A DNA stretch of 64,000 nt. Source: Pseudomonas fluorescens. Lineage in GTDB: Bacteria; Pseudomonadota; Gammaproteobacteria; Pseudomonadales; Pseudomonadaceae. Below, one piece after another: positions 16,200 to 24,709 of the stretch; the first letter of the stretch is position 1; each line of letters begins with the position of its first letter. The translations under genes and the position numbers were made by a program. The DNA is taken from the NCBI RefSeq assembly GCF_902497745.1, contig NZ_CABVHJ010000017.1:2501-66500 (forward strand), written 5' to 3'. Under the pieces are notes generated by a model that worked only from the letters and a program-made list of their open reading frames with translations, was not told the DNA's origin and made no database searches.

Positions 16200-17626
16200 G
16201 GGCGTTCTCCAAAGTGGCGGATATCGGTGAGTCGCCCGTTGATTGCAGCGGCGGCGACCATGGCCGGGCTCATCAGATGAGTGCGGGCGCCGGCGCCCTG
16301 ACGGCCTTCGAAATTGCGATTGGTGCTGGATGCGCAGCGGTCGCCGGGCGCGAGGACATCGTCGTTCATCGCCAGGCACATCGAGCAGCCGGACTGCCGC
16401 CATTCGAAACCGGCGTCGATAAAGATCTGCGCCAGCCCTTCGGCCTCGGCCTGCGCGCGAACTTCACTGGAACCGGGAACAATCATCGCCCGTACATGCC
16501 CGGCCACCTGCTGACCGCGCACGACGCTGGCGGCATCACGCAGGTCTTCGATCCGCGCGTTGGTGCACGAGCCGATAAAGGCATGGCTGATAACGATGTC
16601 GCTGAGCGCCATGCCCGCTTCGAGCCCCATGTAGTTGAGGGCACGACGCATGTCCTGACGCAGGATCGGATCGCTGACCGCTTGCGGATCCGGCACCCTT
16701 GCGCCGATCGCGGCGGCCTGATCGGGGCTGGTGCCCCAGGTGACCATCGGCTCCAGCACGCTGGCATCGAGGTGAATCTCGCGGTCAAACACCGCGCCCG
16801 GATCACTGCGCAGTTCGCGCCACTTCTCCACTCCCCGCTCCCAAAGCGCACCTTCCGGCGCGCGGGGCTTACCCTTGAGATAGGCGAAGACCTTTTCATC
16901 CGGCGCCATGAATGCGCCCCGCGCGCCGGCCTCGACCGCCATGTTGCAGATGGTCATGCGCGCTTCAACGCTCAAGGCATCGATGGTCGAGCCGCAGAAT
17001 TCAATGGCGTAACCGCTGGCCCCGGAAGCGCCGATGCGGCCGATCAGGGCCATGATCACGTCTTTCGACGTCAGGCCCGGTGCCAGGTCGCCGTCGACGG
17101 TCACGCGCAGGCTTTTCAGACGTTTGTAGACCAGCGTCTGTGAAGCCAGCAGATGTTCGATCTCGGACGTGCCGATGCCAAAACCGAAGGCGCCGAGCGC
17201 GCCATAGGTGGTGGTGTGGCTGTCGCCAGCGGCAATCACCATGCCGGGCAGAATGAAACCCTGCTCGGGGGCGATCACATGTTCGATGCCCTGACGCTTG
17301 TCGAGAATGTCCAGTAACTCGATGCCAAAGTCCCGACAGTTCTGCGCCAGATACGACACTTGCCGCGCGCCACCCGCATCGGGCATTGCCGCGACGCGCA
17401 CAGGCGTGGTCGGGTTGACGTGATCGACCACCGCCAGCGCCGTGCCCGGCCGCCATACATCGCGCCCGGCCGCGCGCAAACCGCTGAAGGCCTGCGGGCT
17501 GGTGTACTCGTTGATCACTTGGCGATCGATGTACAACAGAACGTGGCCCTGGTCGTCGAGGCGGCACACGGTGTGCGAATCGATGTGTTTGTCGTAGAGG
17601 GTTCTGGCGGTCATCAAGGCGCTCAC
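16196..17626 (-). CDS. leuC: Isopropylmalate dehydratase large-subunit homolog (LeuC type)
   Basis: This encodes 476 residues from a GTG at 17626, or 472 from the ATG at 17614; neither has a strong ribosome site. The aconitase-family core has the cluster cysteines in IGSCTNARIEDL and SGCSMCLAMN, and substrate-loop text VIAAGDSHTTTYGALGAFGF. It starts TLYDKHIDSHTV, as in LeuC. It is translationally coupled to the small-subunit gene. A LysR gene of DmlR style is convergent, and the usual leuB-asd neighbourhood of Pseudomonas leucine genes is absent. The leu label therefore gives homology, not proven pathway. Confidence 0.86.
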   Translation of the reverse strand: MSALMTARTLYDKHIDSHTVCRLDDQGHVLLYIDRQVINEYTSPQAFSGLRAAGRDVWRPGTALAVVDHVNPTTPVRVAAMPDAGGARQVSYLAQNCRDFGIELLDILDKRQGIEHVIAPEQGFILPGMVIAAGDSHTTTYGALGAFGFGIGTSEIEHLLASQTLVYKRLKSLRVTVDGDLAPGLTSKDVIMALIGRIGASGASGYAIEFCGSTIDALSVEARMTICNMAVEAGARGAFMAPDEKVFAYLKGKPRAPEGALWERGVEKWRELRSDPGAVFDREIHLDASVLEPMVTWGTSPDQAAAIGARVPDPQAVSDPILRQDMRRALNYMGLEAGMALSDIVISHAFIGSCTNARIEDLRDAASVVRGQQVAGHVRAMIVPGSSEVRAQAEAEGLAQIFIDAGFEWRQSGCSMCLAMNDDVLAPGDRCASSTNRNFEGRQGAGARTHLMSPAMVAAAAINGRLTDIRHFGERP

Positions 17627-17737
17627 TCAGGCATTCGTCATGATTTCCATCATAGGCAGCGCGCAGCGGCCATCAATTGCCTGACAGTGATGGCGGGAAT
17701 CATGAATCGTGTTTGATCCCATGCACGCAGCAAAACC

Positions 17738-17829
17738 CTGTGGGAGCGAGCTTGCTCGCGAAAGCGGTGTGTCAGTCACATTAGTTGCAACTGGCCGTCC
17801 GCCTTCGCGAGCAAGCTCGCTCCCACAAG
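17738..17829. repeat. REP doublet, GTGGGAGCGAGC family
   Basis: CTGTGGGAGCGAGCTTGCTC and its inverted copy ending CTCCCACAAGG at about 17829 lie in the 393-base gap between the divergent leuC and fpvG genes. Confidence 0.88.
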
Positions 17830-18019
17830 GGGATTTGTGGTGATCGGGGAATTGGGAAACATTTGCTTTCATATCACCTTTCGGGATTTACCTCGCTCAT
17901 CCGTCCTATAGAGATGCAGGCCGTTCGCGTAGGCAAAAGCCACGTCCGGCCTTTCGGGGACTCCCGTGCTGCGAAGCCCGTAGCCACGCGCCCTTTCACC
18001 GCTATCAAGACGCGCAATC
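17830..18019. other. Non-coding upstream region of fpvG
   Basis: This stretch precedes the fpvG operon and must hold its promoter. I found no TAAAT-N16-CGT PvdS box and no convincing 19-bp Fur box. CGGGATTTA followed by CCGTCCTATAG (17883-17910) looks faintly like an ECF promoter, but the spacing is too short to call. Confidence 0.4.
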
Positions 18020-19219
18020 ATGTCGAAGAAATCCCGCTCCAAACTGTGGTTCCTCGTTCATAGCTGGCTGGCGTTACCGATCTGGTTTTTTGTCCTGATC
18101 GTCTGTGTCACCGGTACCCTGGCGGTGGTCAGTCAGGAGATCGTCTGGCTGACCAACCCGCAGATGCGGGCCAGCCAGCCATCGGATGACGCACCGCGAC
18201 TCGGTTACGACCAGATCATCGCGGCGATCAAAACCTCCGAGCCGCAGGCGCTGGTTCAGCGCATCAGCCGTCCGGACGAATCGCATTTCGCACTGGAAGT
18301 GACCCTCAGCTATCCCGACGGGCGCTCGCTGGTGACCTACGTCAACCCGTACACAGGGGTGATTCAGGGCACGGCGCCGGAATTCAATTTCCGCGGTTTT
18401 ACCCGCGCACTGCATGGCTGGTGGCTGGTGCCATTCACCAATGGCTACAGCTGGGGCTGGTATCTGGTGTCGGCGCTGAGCCTGCCGATGCTGGCTTCGC
18501 TGATTACCGGACTGGTGGTCTACAAGCGTTTCTGGAAAGGCTTCTTCAGTCCGACCCTGCGTCTGCGTCACGGTGCGCGAATTTTCTGGGGCGATTTCCA
18601 TCGCCTGAGCGGTATCTGGTCGATCTGGTTCATCGCGGTGATCTCGATCACCAGCACCTGGTTCCTGATTGAAGCCACGCTGTCCGATTACCAGATCTCC
18701 ATTTCCAGCGAGAAGATCCTTCCGGCGCTGGCGCGCGACAGCGTGCCGTTATCCGCCGATGGCCAACCGCCCGCACAGATCAGCCTTGATCGCGCCATCG
18801 AAATTGCCCGACAGAAGATTCCCGGGCTTGAGGCCAGCGTCATCAGCATGCCGTTCAACGCCTACAGCCACCTCGATATCCGTGGCCGTGGCTGGTATCC
18901 ACTGATGTTCCAGAACGCGTCGCTCAACCCATACAGTGGTGATCTGGAATCCTCGCGGGTGCTCTCCGACCGCACGTCGCTGGAGTTTGTCACCGAGTCC
19001 ATGCGGCCGTTGCATACCGGCGACTTCGGCGGTTTATGGATCAAAATGATCTGGTTCTTCTTCGGCCTGCTGCTCAGCATGATGGTGCTCAGTGGCTTGT
19101 TGATCTGGACCAAACGCACGGCCCTGGCCACCGCCAACGCGCTCAAGCGCGAGCACAAGAAACAACGCGCCAATGCGCAACCACTCATCAACCGTGAACC
19201 GTCGGAGGTCAACCTGTGA
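18020..19219 (+). CDS. fpvG: FpvG, inner-membrane PepSY-TM reductase for ferripyoverdine
   Basis: This encodes 399 residues. It is a PepSY-associated transmembrane protein with four main membrane segments: about 10-35, about 140-170, about 195-220 and about 335-360. Conserved histidines near the membrane faces (FLVHSWLALP, ALHGWWLVPF, DFHRLSGIW, PLHTGDFGG) could bind heme. In P. aeruginosa the equivalent gene (PA2403) encodes the reductase needed to strip iron from ferripyoverdine in the periplasm. It is first in an eight-gene run matching fpvGHJK-CDEF in order and orientation. The stop overlaps fpvH by 4 bases. Confidence 0.88.
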   Translation: MSKKSRSKLWFLVHSWLALPIWFFVLIVCVTGTLAVVSQEIVWLTNPQMRASQPSDDAPRLGYDQIIAAIKTSEPQALVQRISRPDESHFALEVTLSYPDGRSLVTYVNPYTGVIQGTAPEFNFRGFTRALHGWWLVPFTNGYSWGWYLVSALSLPMLASLITGLVVYKRFWKGFFSPTLRLRHGARIFWGDFHRLSGIWSIWFIAVISITSTWFLIEATLSDYQISISSEKILPALARDSVPLSADGQPPAQISLDRAIEIARQKIPGLEASVISMPFNAYSHLDIRGRGWYPLMFQNASLNPYSGDLESSRVLSDRTSLEFVTESMRPLHTGDFGGLWIKMIWFFFGLLLSMMVLSGLLIWTKRTALATANALKREHKKQRANAQPLINREPSEVNL

Positions 19220-19758
19220 GCAAGATCACCACCGCCGTTCAACCTTCACGACTGAGCGTGTTCTGGCATAAATGGCGCTTTCACATCAACGTTCTGTTGC
19301 TGCTGATCCCGCTGGGGTTCATGCCCAAATACTTCTCCGACGCGGCGCTGTTTCGCGGTGACGCCGGCCTGGGCGAGCGCGAAATCGGTGAAATACAGGT
19401 CGGGCCGTGGAGCCTGCGTCTGGCCGAATTGCGCATTGAAGCGCCACGCTCCGACGGTCCCGGCGGCTACTTGAAAGCCTTCAGCGCCGCCCTGTGCACC
19501 GCCTGCGTCGAACCGGTCAAGGCAACTTACCTGCGTATCGGCAAACCGCGCAGCCTGCGCGCCGCCGGGGTGATTTTCTTCGGCACGCCTTACCGCATGG
19601 GCACGCAACTGCCGGTCCCGGTAAAAACCCCGGCCGACGCCGAACTGTGGATCACCATGGAAGGCTGGGACGGCAGCATGCATCAAGCCTCTATTCCCCT
19701 GAGTCAGGCATCCCCCGCCACGATTGCCTGGCTGAACAAACAAGGAGCCAAACCATGA
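19216..19758 (+). CDS. fpvH: FpvH, membrane-anchored partner of FpvG
   Basis: This encodes 180 residues with overlapping starts and stops on both sides. One N-terminal membrane segment (NVLLLLIPLGFMPKYFSD, about 30-47) is followed by a periplasmic domain that contains CTACVEP and GTPYRMGTQLPVP. There is no named enzymatic domain. Its place between the FpvG-like and FpvJ-like genes matches P. aeruginosa PA2404, which works with FpvG in periplasmic iron reduction. The name rests on gene order and overall character. Confidence 0.8.
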   Translation: MSKITTAVQPSRLSVFWHKWRFHINVLLLLIPLGFMPKYFSDAALFRGDAGLGEREIGEIQVGPWSLRLAELRIEAPRSDGPGGYLKAFSAALCTACVEPVKATYLRIGKPRSLRAAGVIFFGTPYRMGTQLPVPVKTPADAELWITMEGWDGSMHQASIPLSQASPATIAWLNKQGAKP

Positions 19759-20096
19759 GCTGCTCTTATCGCCTTTTGCGCCTGCACCTGAGTGCTGCGC
19801 TGCTGGTGCTGGGCGCCGGCTTCAGCGCCAGCGCCCTCGCCCACAACCCGATGTGCGAATGCAAAGCCATCGATGCCGAACAGATCAAATGCACCGGTGG
19901 TTTCTCCGACGGCAGCGGTGCGCCGGGGGTGACCCTCGATGTGATCGGCTACGACGAAACCATACTGGTGCCGGGCAAGCTTGGCAGCGACTCGACCCTG
20001 ACGTTCAAGAAACCTGGCGCCGAGTTCTATGTGCTGTTCGACGCAGGCCCAGGCCACGTTGTCGAAATCGACCAAGCGGATATCGAATCCCCATGA
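19755..20096 (+). CDS. fpvJ: FpvJ, small periplasmic protein of the ferripyoverdine system
   Basis: This encodes 113 residues starting at the ATG that overlaps the fpvH stop (ATGA). A signal peptide runs to about residue 30 (GAGFSASALAH). The mature part starts HNPMCECKAIDAEQIKCTGG, with three cysteines and a histidine that could bind metal, then an Ig-like beta sheet (TLDVIGYDETILVPG). It matches PA2405 by place and size. In P. aeruginosa, FpvJ takes part with FpvC and FpvF in handling iron after release from pyoverdine. Confidence 0.8.
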   Translation: MSCSYRLLRLHLSAALLVLGAGFSASALAHNPMCECKAIDAEQIKCTGGFSDGSGAPGVTLDVIGYDETILVPGKLGSDSTLTFKKPGAEFYVLFDAGPGHVVEIDQADIESP

Positions 20097-20668
20097 GTAC
20101 GCCAACCACACAAATCGTGCGCCCGGCCGGTGCCGGCCATGAAACCCTCAATGTGCTGCTGTTGTGCCTGTTGATCCTCGCGGTCGCTGGCTCAGTCGTC
20201 GCGTGGCGCGGGGTTTCCCATGAGCCGGAGCCCGTCGCCAGCAACCAGCTCGATGCACGCCGCGACCTCAGTGCTGCCGAGCAAGGCATCTACGCCGACC
20301 TGCGGGTGACTCTCGACGAAATTCGCTTGCTGCGCGAAGAACAGCAAGCCCTGCCGACACCGCAGAATCTGGCCGACGAAGGCTTCGCGCCGTTTGCCCA
20401 GGATGCAAGTTCGGTCAGCCGTGGCGGTCATGCCTGGCAATTGCTGGCGGACACCGCCTATTTCGGCCATAGCCAAAACCCGGCCATCGCCGGTTCGTTC
20501 GTCATGCTGCTGAACAGCGATGACAAGGCTGCACCAGACATCTGGCTCAACCGCGATGCCAGCCTGCAAGTGCCGACCGCATTGACCGAAGCCGCCCTGT
20601 CCGCCGCCGGCTGGAAACAGATCGTCGCGCAATACGATGCCGGGGTTACCCGCGAACATCGCCATTGA
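20093..20668 (+). CDS. fpvK: FpvK, single-pass membrane protein (DUF6162 type)
   Basis: This encodes 191 residues, start overlapping the fpvJ stop. One membrane helix (NVLLLCLLILAVAGSVVAW, about 20-39) is followed by a periplasmic domain with a Leu/Glu-rich helix (LRVTLDEIRLLREEQ) and a beta region containing WQLLADTAYFGHSQ. It corresponds to PA2406 in the fpvGHJK set. No catalytic motif is visible. Confidence 0.78.
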   Translation: MSTPTTQIVRPAGAGHETLNVLLLCLLILAVAGSVVAWRGVSHEPEPVASNQLDARRDLSAAEQGIYADLRVTLDEIRLLREEQQALPTPQNLADEGFAPFAQDASSVSRGGHAWQLLADTAYFGHSQNPAIAGSFVMLLNSDDKAAPDIWLNRDASLQVPTALTEAALSAAGWKQIVAQYDAGVTREHRH

Positions 20669-20703
20669 TTCCTCGCCCTCATCCGAGAGAAGACCGCTTG
20701 CCC

Positions 20704-21633
20704 ATGTCTATTTCATCGCCTCGCCGTCCATTGCTACGTTTGTTTCTGGTCGGCCTCTGTGCCTGCCTGCTGAGTCCGCTGGCCAGCGCCGATCAGGCCA
20801 AGCGCCTGCGCATCGGTATTACCTTGCACCCCTATTACAGCTATGTGGCGAACATCGTCGGCGACAAGGCCGAGGTGGTGCCACTGATTCCTGCCGGTTT
20901 CAACCCGCACGCCTATGAGCCGCGGGCCGAGGACATCAAACGCATCAGCGGGCTGGATGTGATCGTGCTCAACGGTGTCGGCCATGACGACTTCGCCGAC
21001 CGCATGATCGCCGCCAGCGAAACGCCAAACATCAAAACCATCGAAGCCAACGAGAACGTGCCGCTGCTGGCCGCCACCGGAGTTGCTGCACGCGGCGCCG
21101 GCAAAGTGGTCAACCCGCACACGTTCCTGTCGATCAGCGCCTCCATCGCTCAGGTCAACAACATTGCCCGCGAACTGGGCAAGCTCGATCCGGACAACGC
21201 CAAGACCTACACCCAGAACGCCCGCGCCTACGGCAAACGCCTGCGGCAGATGCGCGCCGATGCCCTGGCCAAACTGACTCAAGCGCCGAACGCCGAACTG
21301 CGCGTGGCCACGGTACACGCGGCTTACGACTATCTGCTGCGTGAGTTCGGCCTGGAAGTGACCGCTGTGGTCGAACCGGCGCACGGCATTGAGCCGAGCC
21401 CGAGTCAGTTGAAAAAAACCATCGATCAACTGCGCGAACTCGATGTGAAAGTGATCTTCTCGGAGATGGATTTCCCCTCCACCTACGTCGAAACGATTCA
21501 GCGTGAATCCGGCGTGAAGCTGTACCCGCTCTCGCACATTTCCTACGGTGAATACACCGCCGACAAGTACGAAAAGGAAATGACCGGCAACCTCAACACC
21601 GTGGTGCGGGCGATTCAGGAGTCTGGCGCATGA
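20704..21633 (+). CDS. fpvC: FpvC, periplasmic metal-binding protein (cluster A-I, ZnuA-like)
   Basis: This encodes 309 residues from the ATG at 20704; an earlier TTG is unlikely. The signal peptide ends near LASADQA. The mature protein shows ZnuA/TroA-type text with likely metal ligands: ITLHPYYSY, PAGFNPHAYEPRAED, VVNPHTFLSI and a C-terminal SEMDFPS. In P. aeruginosa the FpvC/FpvF pair binds pyoverdine and iron in the periplasm and feeds the FpvDE ABC transporter. It is followed at once by fpvD (4-base overlap). Confidence 0.87.
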   Translation: MSISSPRRPLLRLFLVGLCACLLSPLASADQAKRLRIGITLHPYYSYVANIVGDKAEVVPLIPAGFNPHAYEPRAEDIKRISGLDVIVLNGVGHDDFADRMIAASETPNIKTIEANENVPLLAATGVAARGAGKVVNPHTFLSISASIAQVNNIARELGKLDPDNAKTYTQNARAYGKRLRQMRADALAKLTQAPNAELRVATVHAAYDYLLREFGLEVTAVVEPAHGIEPSPSQLKKTIDQLRELDVKVIFSEMDFPSTYVETIQRESGVKLYPLSHISYGEYTADKYEKEMTGNLNTVVRAIQESGA

Positions 21634-22475
21634 CTTCCAGAGAAACGATCTCGAACGAACTCGAATCCCCTGTGGGAGCGAGCTTGCTCGCGAAGGCGCC
21701 GGGTCAGCCAACATCTTTATCGAATGACACACCGCATTCGCGAGCAAGCTCGCTCCCACAAGTCTGTGGGCCGACTCTGGATTTTGCGGGGGTTGGTCTG
21801 ACGCTGGGGCGAACCACAATTTTGGATAACGTCACCTTCCAGGTGCAGCCCGGCAGCGTACATGCCCTGGTCGGCCCCAACGGTGGCGGCAAGAGTTCGC
21901 TGATCAAGACCCTGCTCGGACAGATGCCACACCAGGGCCAACTCAGCCTGCAATGGCCCGGCGAGCCCGGCATCATCGGTTATGTGCCACAGGCGCTGGA
22001 GTTCGATCGCGGGCTGCCGATGACCGTCGACGACTTCATGGCCGCCATGTGCCAGCGACGCCCGGCATTTCTCGGTTTGAGCAAGCGTTACGCCGGCGCC
22101 ATCGGCGAGGCGCTGGAACGCGTCGGCATGCAGGACAAACGCAAGCGGCGCATGGGCGCGTTGTCCGGCGGTGAGCGGCAACGGGTTCTGCTCGCACAAG
22201 GCTTGATTCCGGCGCCGCAACTGCTGGTGCTGGATGAGCCGATGTCGGCCCTTGATGAAGCCGGAATTCAGGTATTCGAACGCCTGCTCGGCGACTGGCG
22301 CGCGGCGGGCATCACCGTGCTGTGGATCGAGCACGATCTGGAAGCGGTCGGGCGTCTGGCCAGTCGCGTTACCGGTCTTAATCGTCGTGTGCTGTTCGAC
22401 GCCACGCCACAACAGGCGCTGACCCCGGAACGCCTGCTGACCCTGTTCTCGACCCATCCACGGAGTGCTGCCTGA
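21630..22475 (+). CDS. fpvD: FpvD, ABC transporter ATPase with a REP doublet in its coding sequence
   Basis: This encodes 281 residues. The ATPase domain begins near residue 50 (LDFAGVGLTLGRTTILDN), with Walker A GPNGGGKSSL, signature LSGGERQRVLLAQGL and Walker B LLVLDEPMSALD. Before it lies an insert of about 30 residues (VGASLLAKAPGQ to HSRASSLPQ) that is the translation of a complete REP doublet at 21669-21762. No start codon occurs in frame between the repeat and the conserved domain, and the ATG overlaps the fpvC stop, so the repeat must be translated if the gene works. The protein should couple ATP to FpvE for iron import. Confidence 0.85.
   Translation: MTSRETISNELESPVGASLLAKAPGQPTSLSNDTPHSRASSLPQVCGPTLDFAGVGLTLGRTTILDNVTFQVQPGSVHALVGPNGGGKSSLIKTLLGQMPHQGQLSLQWPGEPGIIGYVPQALEFDRGLPMTVDDFMAAMCQRRPAFLGLSKRYAGAIGEALERVGMQDKRKRRMGALSGGERQRVLLAQGLIPAPQLLVLDEPMSALDEAGIQVFERLLGDWRAAGITVLWIEHDLEAVGRLASRVTGLNRRVLFDATPQQALTPERLLTLFSTHPRSAA
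21669..21762. repeat. REP doublet inside fpvD, GTGGGAGCGAGC family
   Basis: CCTGTGGGAGCGAGCTTGCT and its inverted copy ending CTCCCACAAG enclose about 45 bases. Both arms and the centre read through without a stop in the fpvD frame, encoding VGASLLAK at one arm and SRASSLPQ at the other. Confidence 0.9.
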
Positions 22476-23374
22476 TGAGTTACGAAGCCTTTCGTTTGAT
22501 GGTGCAAGGCTGGGCCTCGTCCGGTTACCTGCCGGAGGCGCTGGCCTACGGTTTCGTGGTCAATGCGCTACTTGCCGGGCTGCTGATCGGCCCGGTGCTC
22601 GGCGGCCTCGGCACGCTGGTGGTGGTCAAGCGCTTCGCATTTTTCTCTGAAGCAGTGGGTCACGCGGCGCTGACCGGTGTAGCCATCGGCATCCTGCTCG
22701 GCGAACCGTACACCGGCCCCTATGGCAGCCTGTTCGGCTACTGCCTGCTGTTCGGCATTCTGCTCAATTACCTGCGCAACCGTACCGGTCTGGCACCGGA
22801 CACGCTGATCGGCGTGTTCCTGTCGGTGTCGCTGGCACTGGGCGCGAGTCTGCTGCTGATTCTTGCGGGCAAGATCAATGTGCACATTCTCGAGAACGTG
22901 TTGTTCGGCTCAGTGCTGACGGTCAACGGCAACGATCTTGCGGTATTGGCCATTGTCGGTTCGCTGGTCATGGCCCTCGCCTTGCCGCTGTACAACCGCA
23001 TCATGCTCGCCAGCTTCAACCCGCAGCTGGCAGCGGTGCGCGGGGTAGCGGTGAAGACCCTGGATTATCTGTTCGTGATTCTGGTGACGCTGATCACCGT
23101 GGCGGCGGTAAAAGTCATCGGCGCGATTCTGGTCGGCGCACTGCTGGTGATTCCTGCAGCGGCGGCGCGTTTGCTCAGCCAGTCGCTCAAAGGCTTCTTC
23201 TGGTGCTCGGTGCTGATCGCCACCGTCAGCACGCTGTGCGGGATTCTTGCACCCATCGTGTTCGATCTGCCGATTCCGTCCGGCGCCGCGATCATTCTGG
23301 TCGCCGGCATCGCTTTCGCCCTCGCCGCCATTGCGCGCGGGGTTGTCCCGAGCCTGAAAGGGAATCTTGGATAA
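22475..23374 (+). CDS. fpvE: FpvE, ABC-3 family membrane permease
   Basis: This encodes 299 residues with about eight membrane segments. The ATG overlaps the fpvD stop (TGATG). Family text includes VVVKRFAFFSEAVGHAALTGVAIG and VVKVIGAILVGALLVIPAAAARLL-like segments of the ZnuB/MntB group. It is the membrane partner of FpvD for moving iron from the periplasm to the cytoplasm. The next gene starts immediately after its stop. Confidence 0.88.
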   Translation: MSYEAFRLMVQGWASSGYLPEALAYGFVVNALLAGLLIGPVLGGLGTLVVVKRFAFFSEAVGHAALTGVAIGILLGEPYTGPYGSLFGYCLLFGILLNYLRNRTGLAPDTLIGVFLSVSLALGASLLLILAGKINVHILENVLFGSVLTVNGNDLAVLAIVGSLVMALALPLYNRIMLASFNPQLAAVRGVAVKTLDYLFVILVTLITVAAVKVIGAILVGALLVIPAAAARLLSQSLKGFFWCSVLIATVSTLCGILAPIVFDLPIPSGAAIILVAGIAFALAAIARGVVPSLKGNLG

Positions 23375-24277
23375 ATGACTTTTTCACTGCGCAAACTGAC
23401 CCTGGCCATGACCCTGTGCGGCGTCATCTGCACGCCGTTGATGGCCGCCGAAAACACAAAACCGCTGCGGGTGCTGGCCTCCTTGCCCATCACCTTTGGC
23501 TTGGCTGAAGCGCTGCTCAAAGGCACCGATGTCAATCTCGAACGGGCGGCGCCAGCGAACCTGCCGGGCAGTCGTCAGAGCGCCTACTTCACGGGACGTG
23601 GCGCTCCGGCATTGAGCAAACTGGCAAACGATGCCGATGCCGTGATTGGCGTGCGCTCGCTGTGGCCGGATGACCAGCTGTACCCGATCGCCCGCCGCAG
23701 CAATATCCGCATCGTTGAAGTCGATGCGGCGCGCCCGGTCGACGGCGCCCTGCCCGGCATTGCCGTGCAACCAGGTCTGAAGGTCGATGGTTTGAACAGT
23801 CAACCATGGCTGGCCAGCAACAACATGGGACGTATGGCGGACGTGATGGCGGCGGATCTGGTGCGCCTGGCACCTAGCGCAAAGCCTGCGATCGAGGCGA
23901 ATCTGGCGACGTTGAAGCAACGTTTGCTTAAGCTCAGCGCCGACAGCGAAGCGCGACTGGCCAGCGCCGACAATCTGAGCGTGATGAGCTTGAGTGATCA
24001 CTTCGGCTATCTGATCGGCAGTCTGAATCTGGAGCTGGTTGGCCAGGATCCACGGCCTGATGCCGAGTGGACGCCTGAAGATCTGAAAAAACTGACGGCG
24101 ACGCTGAAAGACAATGATGTCGCGATGGTGCTGCATCATCGGCAGCCGTCGGAACCGGTGAAAGCGGCGATTGCCGAATCGGGTAGTCGTCTGGTGGTGT
24201 TGAGCACCGATGCGGCGGACCCGGTGGCGGAGCTGGAAGGCAATGTGGATCTGGTGTTGAAAGGATTGAAGGGCTGA
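23375..24277 (+). CDS. fpvF: FpvF, periplasmic binding protein of the ferripyoverdine system
   Basis: This encodes 300 residues. A signal peptide (to about MAAEN, residue 26) precedes a cluster A-I binding fold: VLASLPITFGLAEALL, NLPGSRQSAYFTGRG, and a C-terminal MVLHHRQPSEPVKAAIAESG. It matches PA2410, the last gene of the fpv set; together FpvC and FpvF bind ferripyoverdine. Transcription likely ends at the terminator at 24370. Confidence 0.84.
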   Translation: MTFSLRKLTLAMTLCGVICTPLMAAENTKPLRVLASLPITFGLAEALLKGTDVNLERAAPANLPGSRQSAYFTGRGAPALSKLANDADAVIGVRSLWPDDQLYPIARRSNIRIVEVDAARPVDGALPGIAVQPGLKVDGLNSQPWLASNNMGRMADVMAADLVRLAPSAKPAIEANLATLKQRLLKLSADSEARLASADNLSVMSLSDHFGYLIGSLNLELVGQDPRPDAEWTPEDLKKLTATLKDNDVAMVLHHRQPSEPVKAAIAESGSRLVVLSTDAADPVAELEGNVDLVLKGLKG

Positions 24278-24278
24278 A

Positions 24279-24360
24279 GATCAAAAGATCGCAGCCTTCG
24301 GCAGCTCCTACTGGGTGTAAACGCTGCACTGTAGGAGCTGCCGAAGGCTGCGATCTTTTT
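24279..24360. repeat. REP doublet, GTAGGAGCTGCC family
   Basis: GATCAAAAGATCGCAGCCTT with GGCAGCTCCTAC on the left faces GTAGGAGCTGCCGAAGGCTG on the right. It begins at the fpvF stop codon. Confidence 0.87.
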
Positions 24361-24369
24361 TGCTGGCAT

Positions 24370-24412
24370 AAAAAAACCCGCTGACCGTTATCGGTACAGC
24401 GGGTTTGTTTTT
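24370..24412. terminator. Bidirectional intrinsic terminator between fpvF and mbtH
   Basis: AAACCCGCTG (24374-24383) pairs with CAGCGGGTTT (24397-24406) around a 13-base loop, flanked by an A-run on the left and a T-rich run on the right. It can end both the fpv operon and the convergent mbtH transcript. Confidence 0.82.
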
Positions 24413-24422
24413 GCCCGGTCGC

Positions 24423-24647
24423 TTATTGCGCGGCGGCCTGCCCTTCCATCTTCTGGCGCAGGCTCAGCGGACGCATGTCAGTCCAGACTTCTTCGATGTA
24501 GGCCAGGCATTCCTTTTTCAGGCCGCTCTTGCCCACGGTGCGCCAGCCTTGCGGCACGGCTTTGTAATCCGGCCAGATCGAGTATTGCTCTTCGTGGTTG
24601 ACCACGACCTGAAAGAGGATGTCCTCGCGGTCGAATACTGACGTCAT
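24423..24647 (-). CDS. MbtH-like protein for the pyoverdine NRPSs
   Basis: This encodes 74 residues from the ATG at 24647, with GGAG upstream. The MbtH signature is complete: NHEEQYSIWPDYKAVPQGW, then GKSGLKKECLAYIEEVWTDM and RPLSLRQ. MbtH proteins bind and activate adenylation domains of NRPSs, here presumably PvdL and the peptide synthetases encoded elsewhere. It lies 83 bp after pvdH with its own PvdS box, as in P. aeruginosa PA2412 next to pvdH. Confidence 0.93.
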   Translation of the reverse strand: MTSVFDREDILFQVVVNHEEQYSIWPDYKAVPQGWRTVGKSGLKKECLAYIEEVWTDMRPLSLRQKMEGQAAAQ

Positions 24648-24709
24648 GCTGGTTCTCCATCGTTGTAAGGGTGGGCTGCACGAGGGGTGCAGCCGGGTAT
24701 GTAGAAAGA

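Noticed and set aside
17881..17910. Possible ECF (FecI/FpvI-like) promoter for fpvG, GGATTT followed by CGTCC
   Set aside because: The spacing is only 12 bases, shorter than known -35/-10 distances for these sigma factors, and no PvdS or Fur box supports it.
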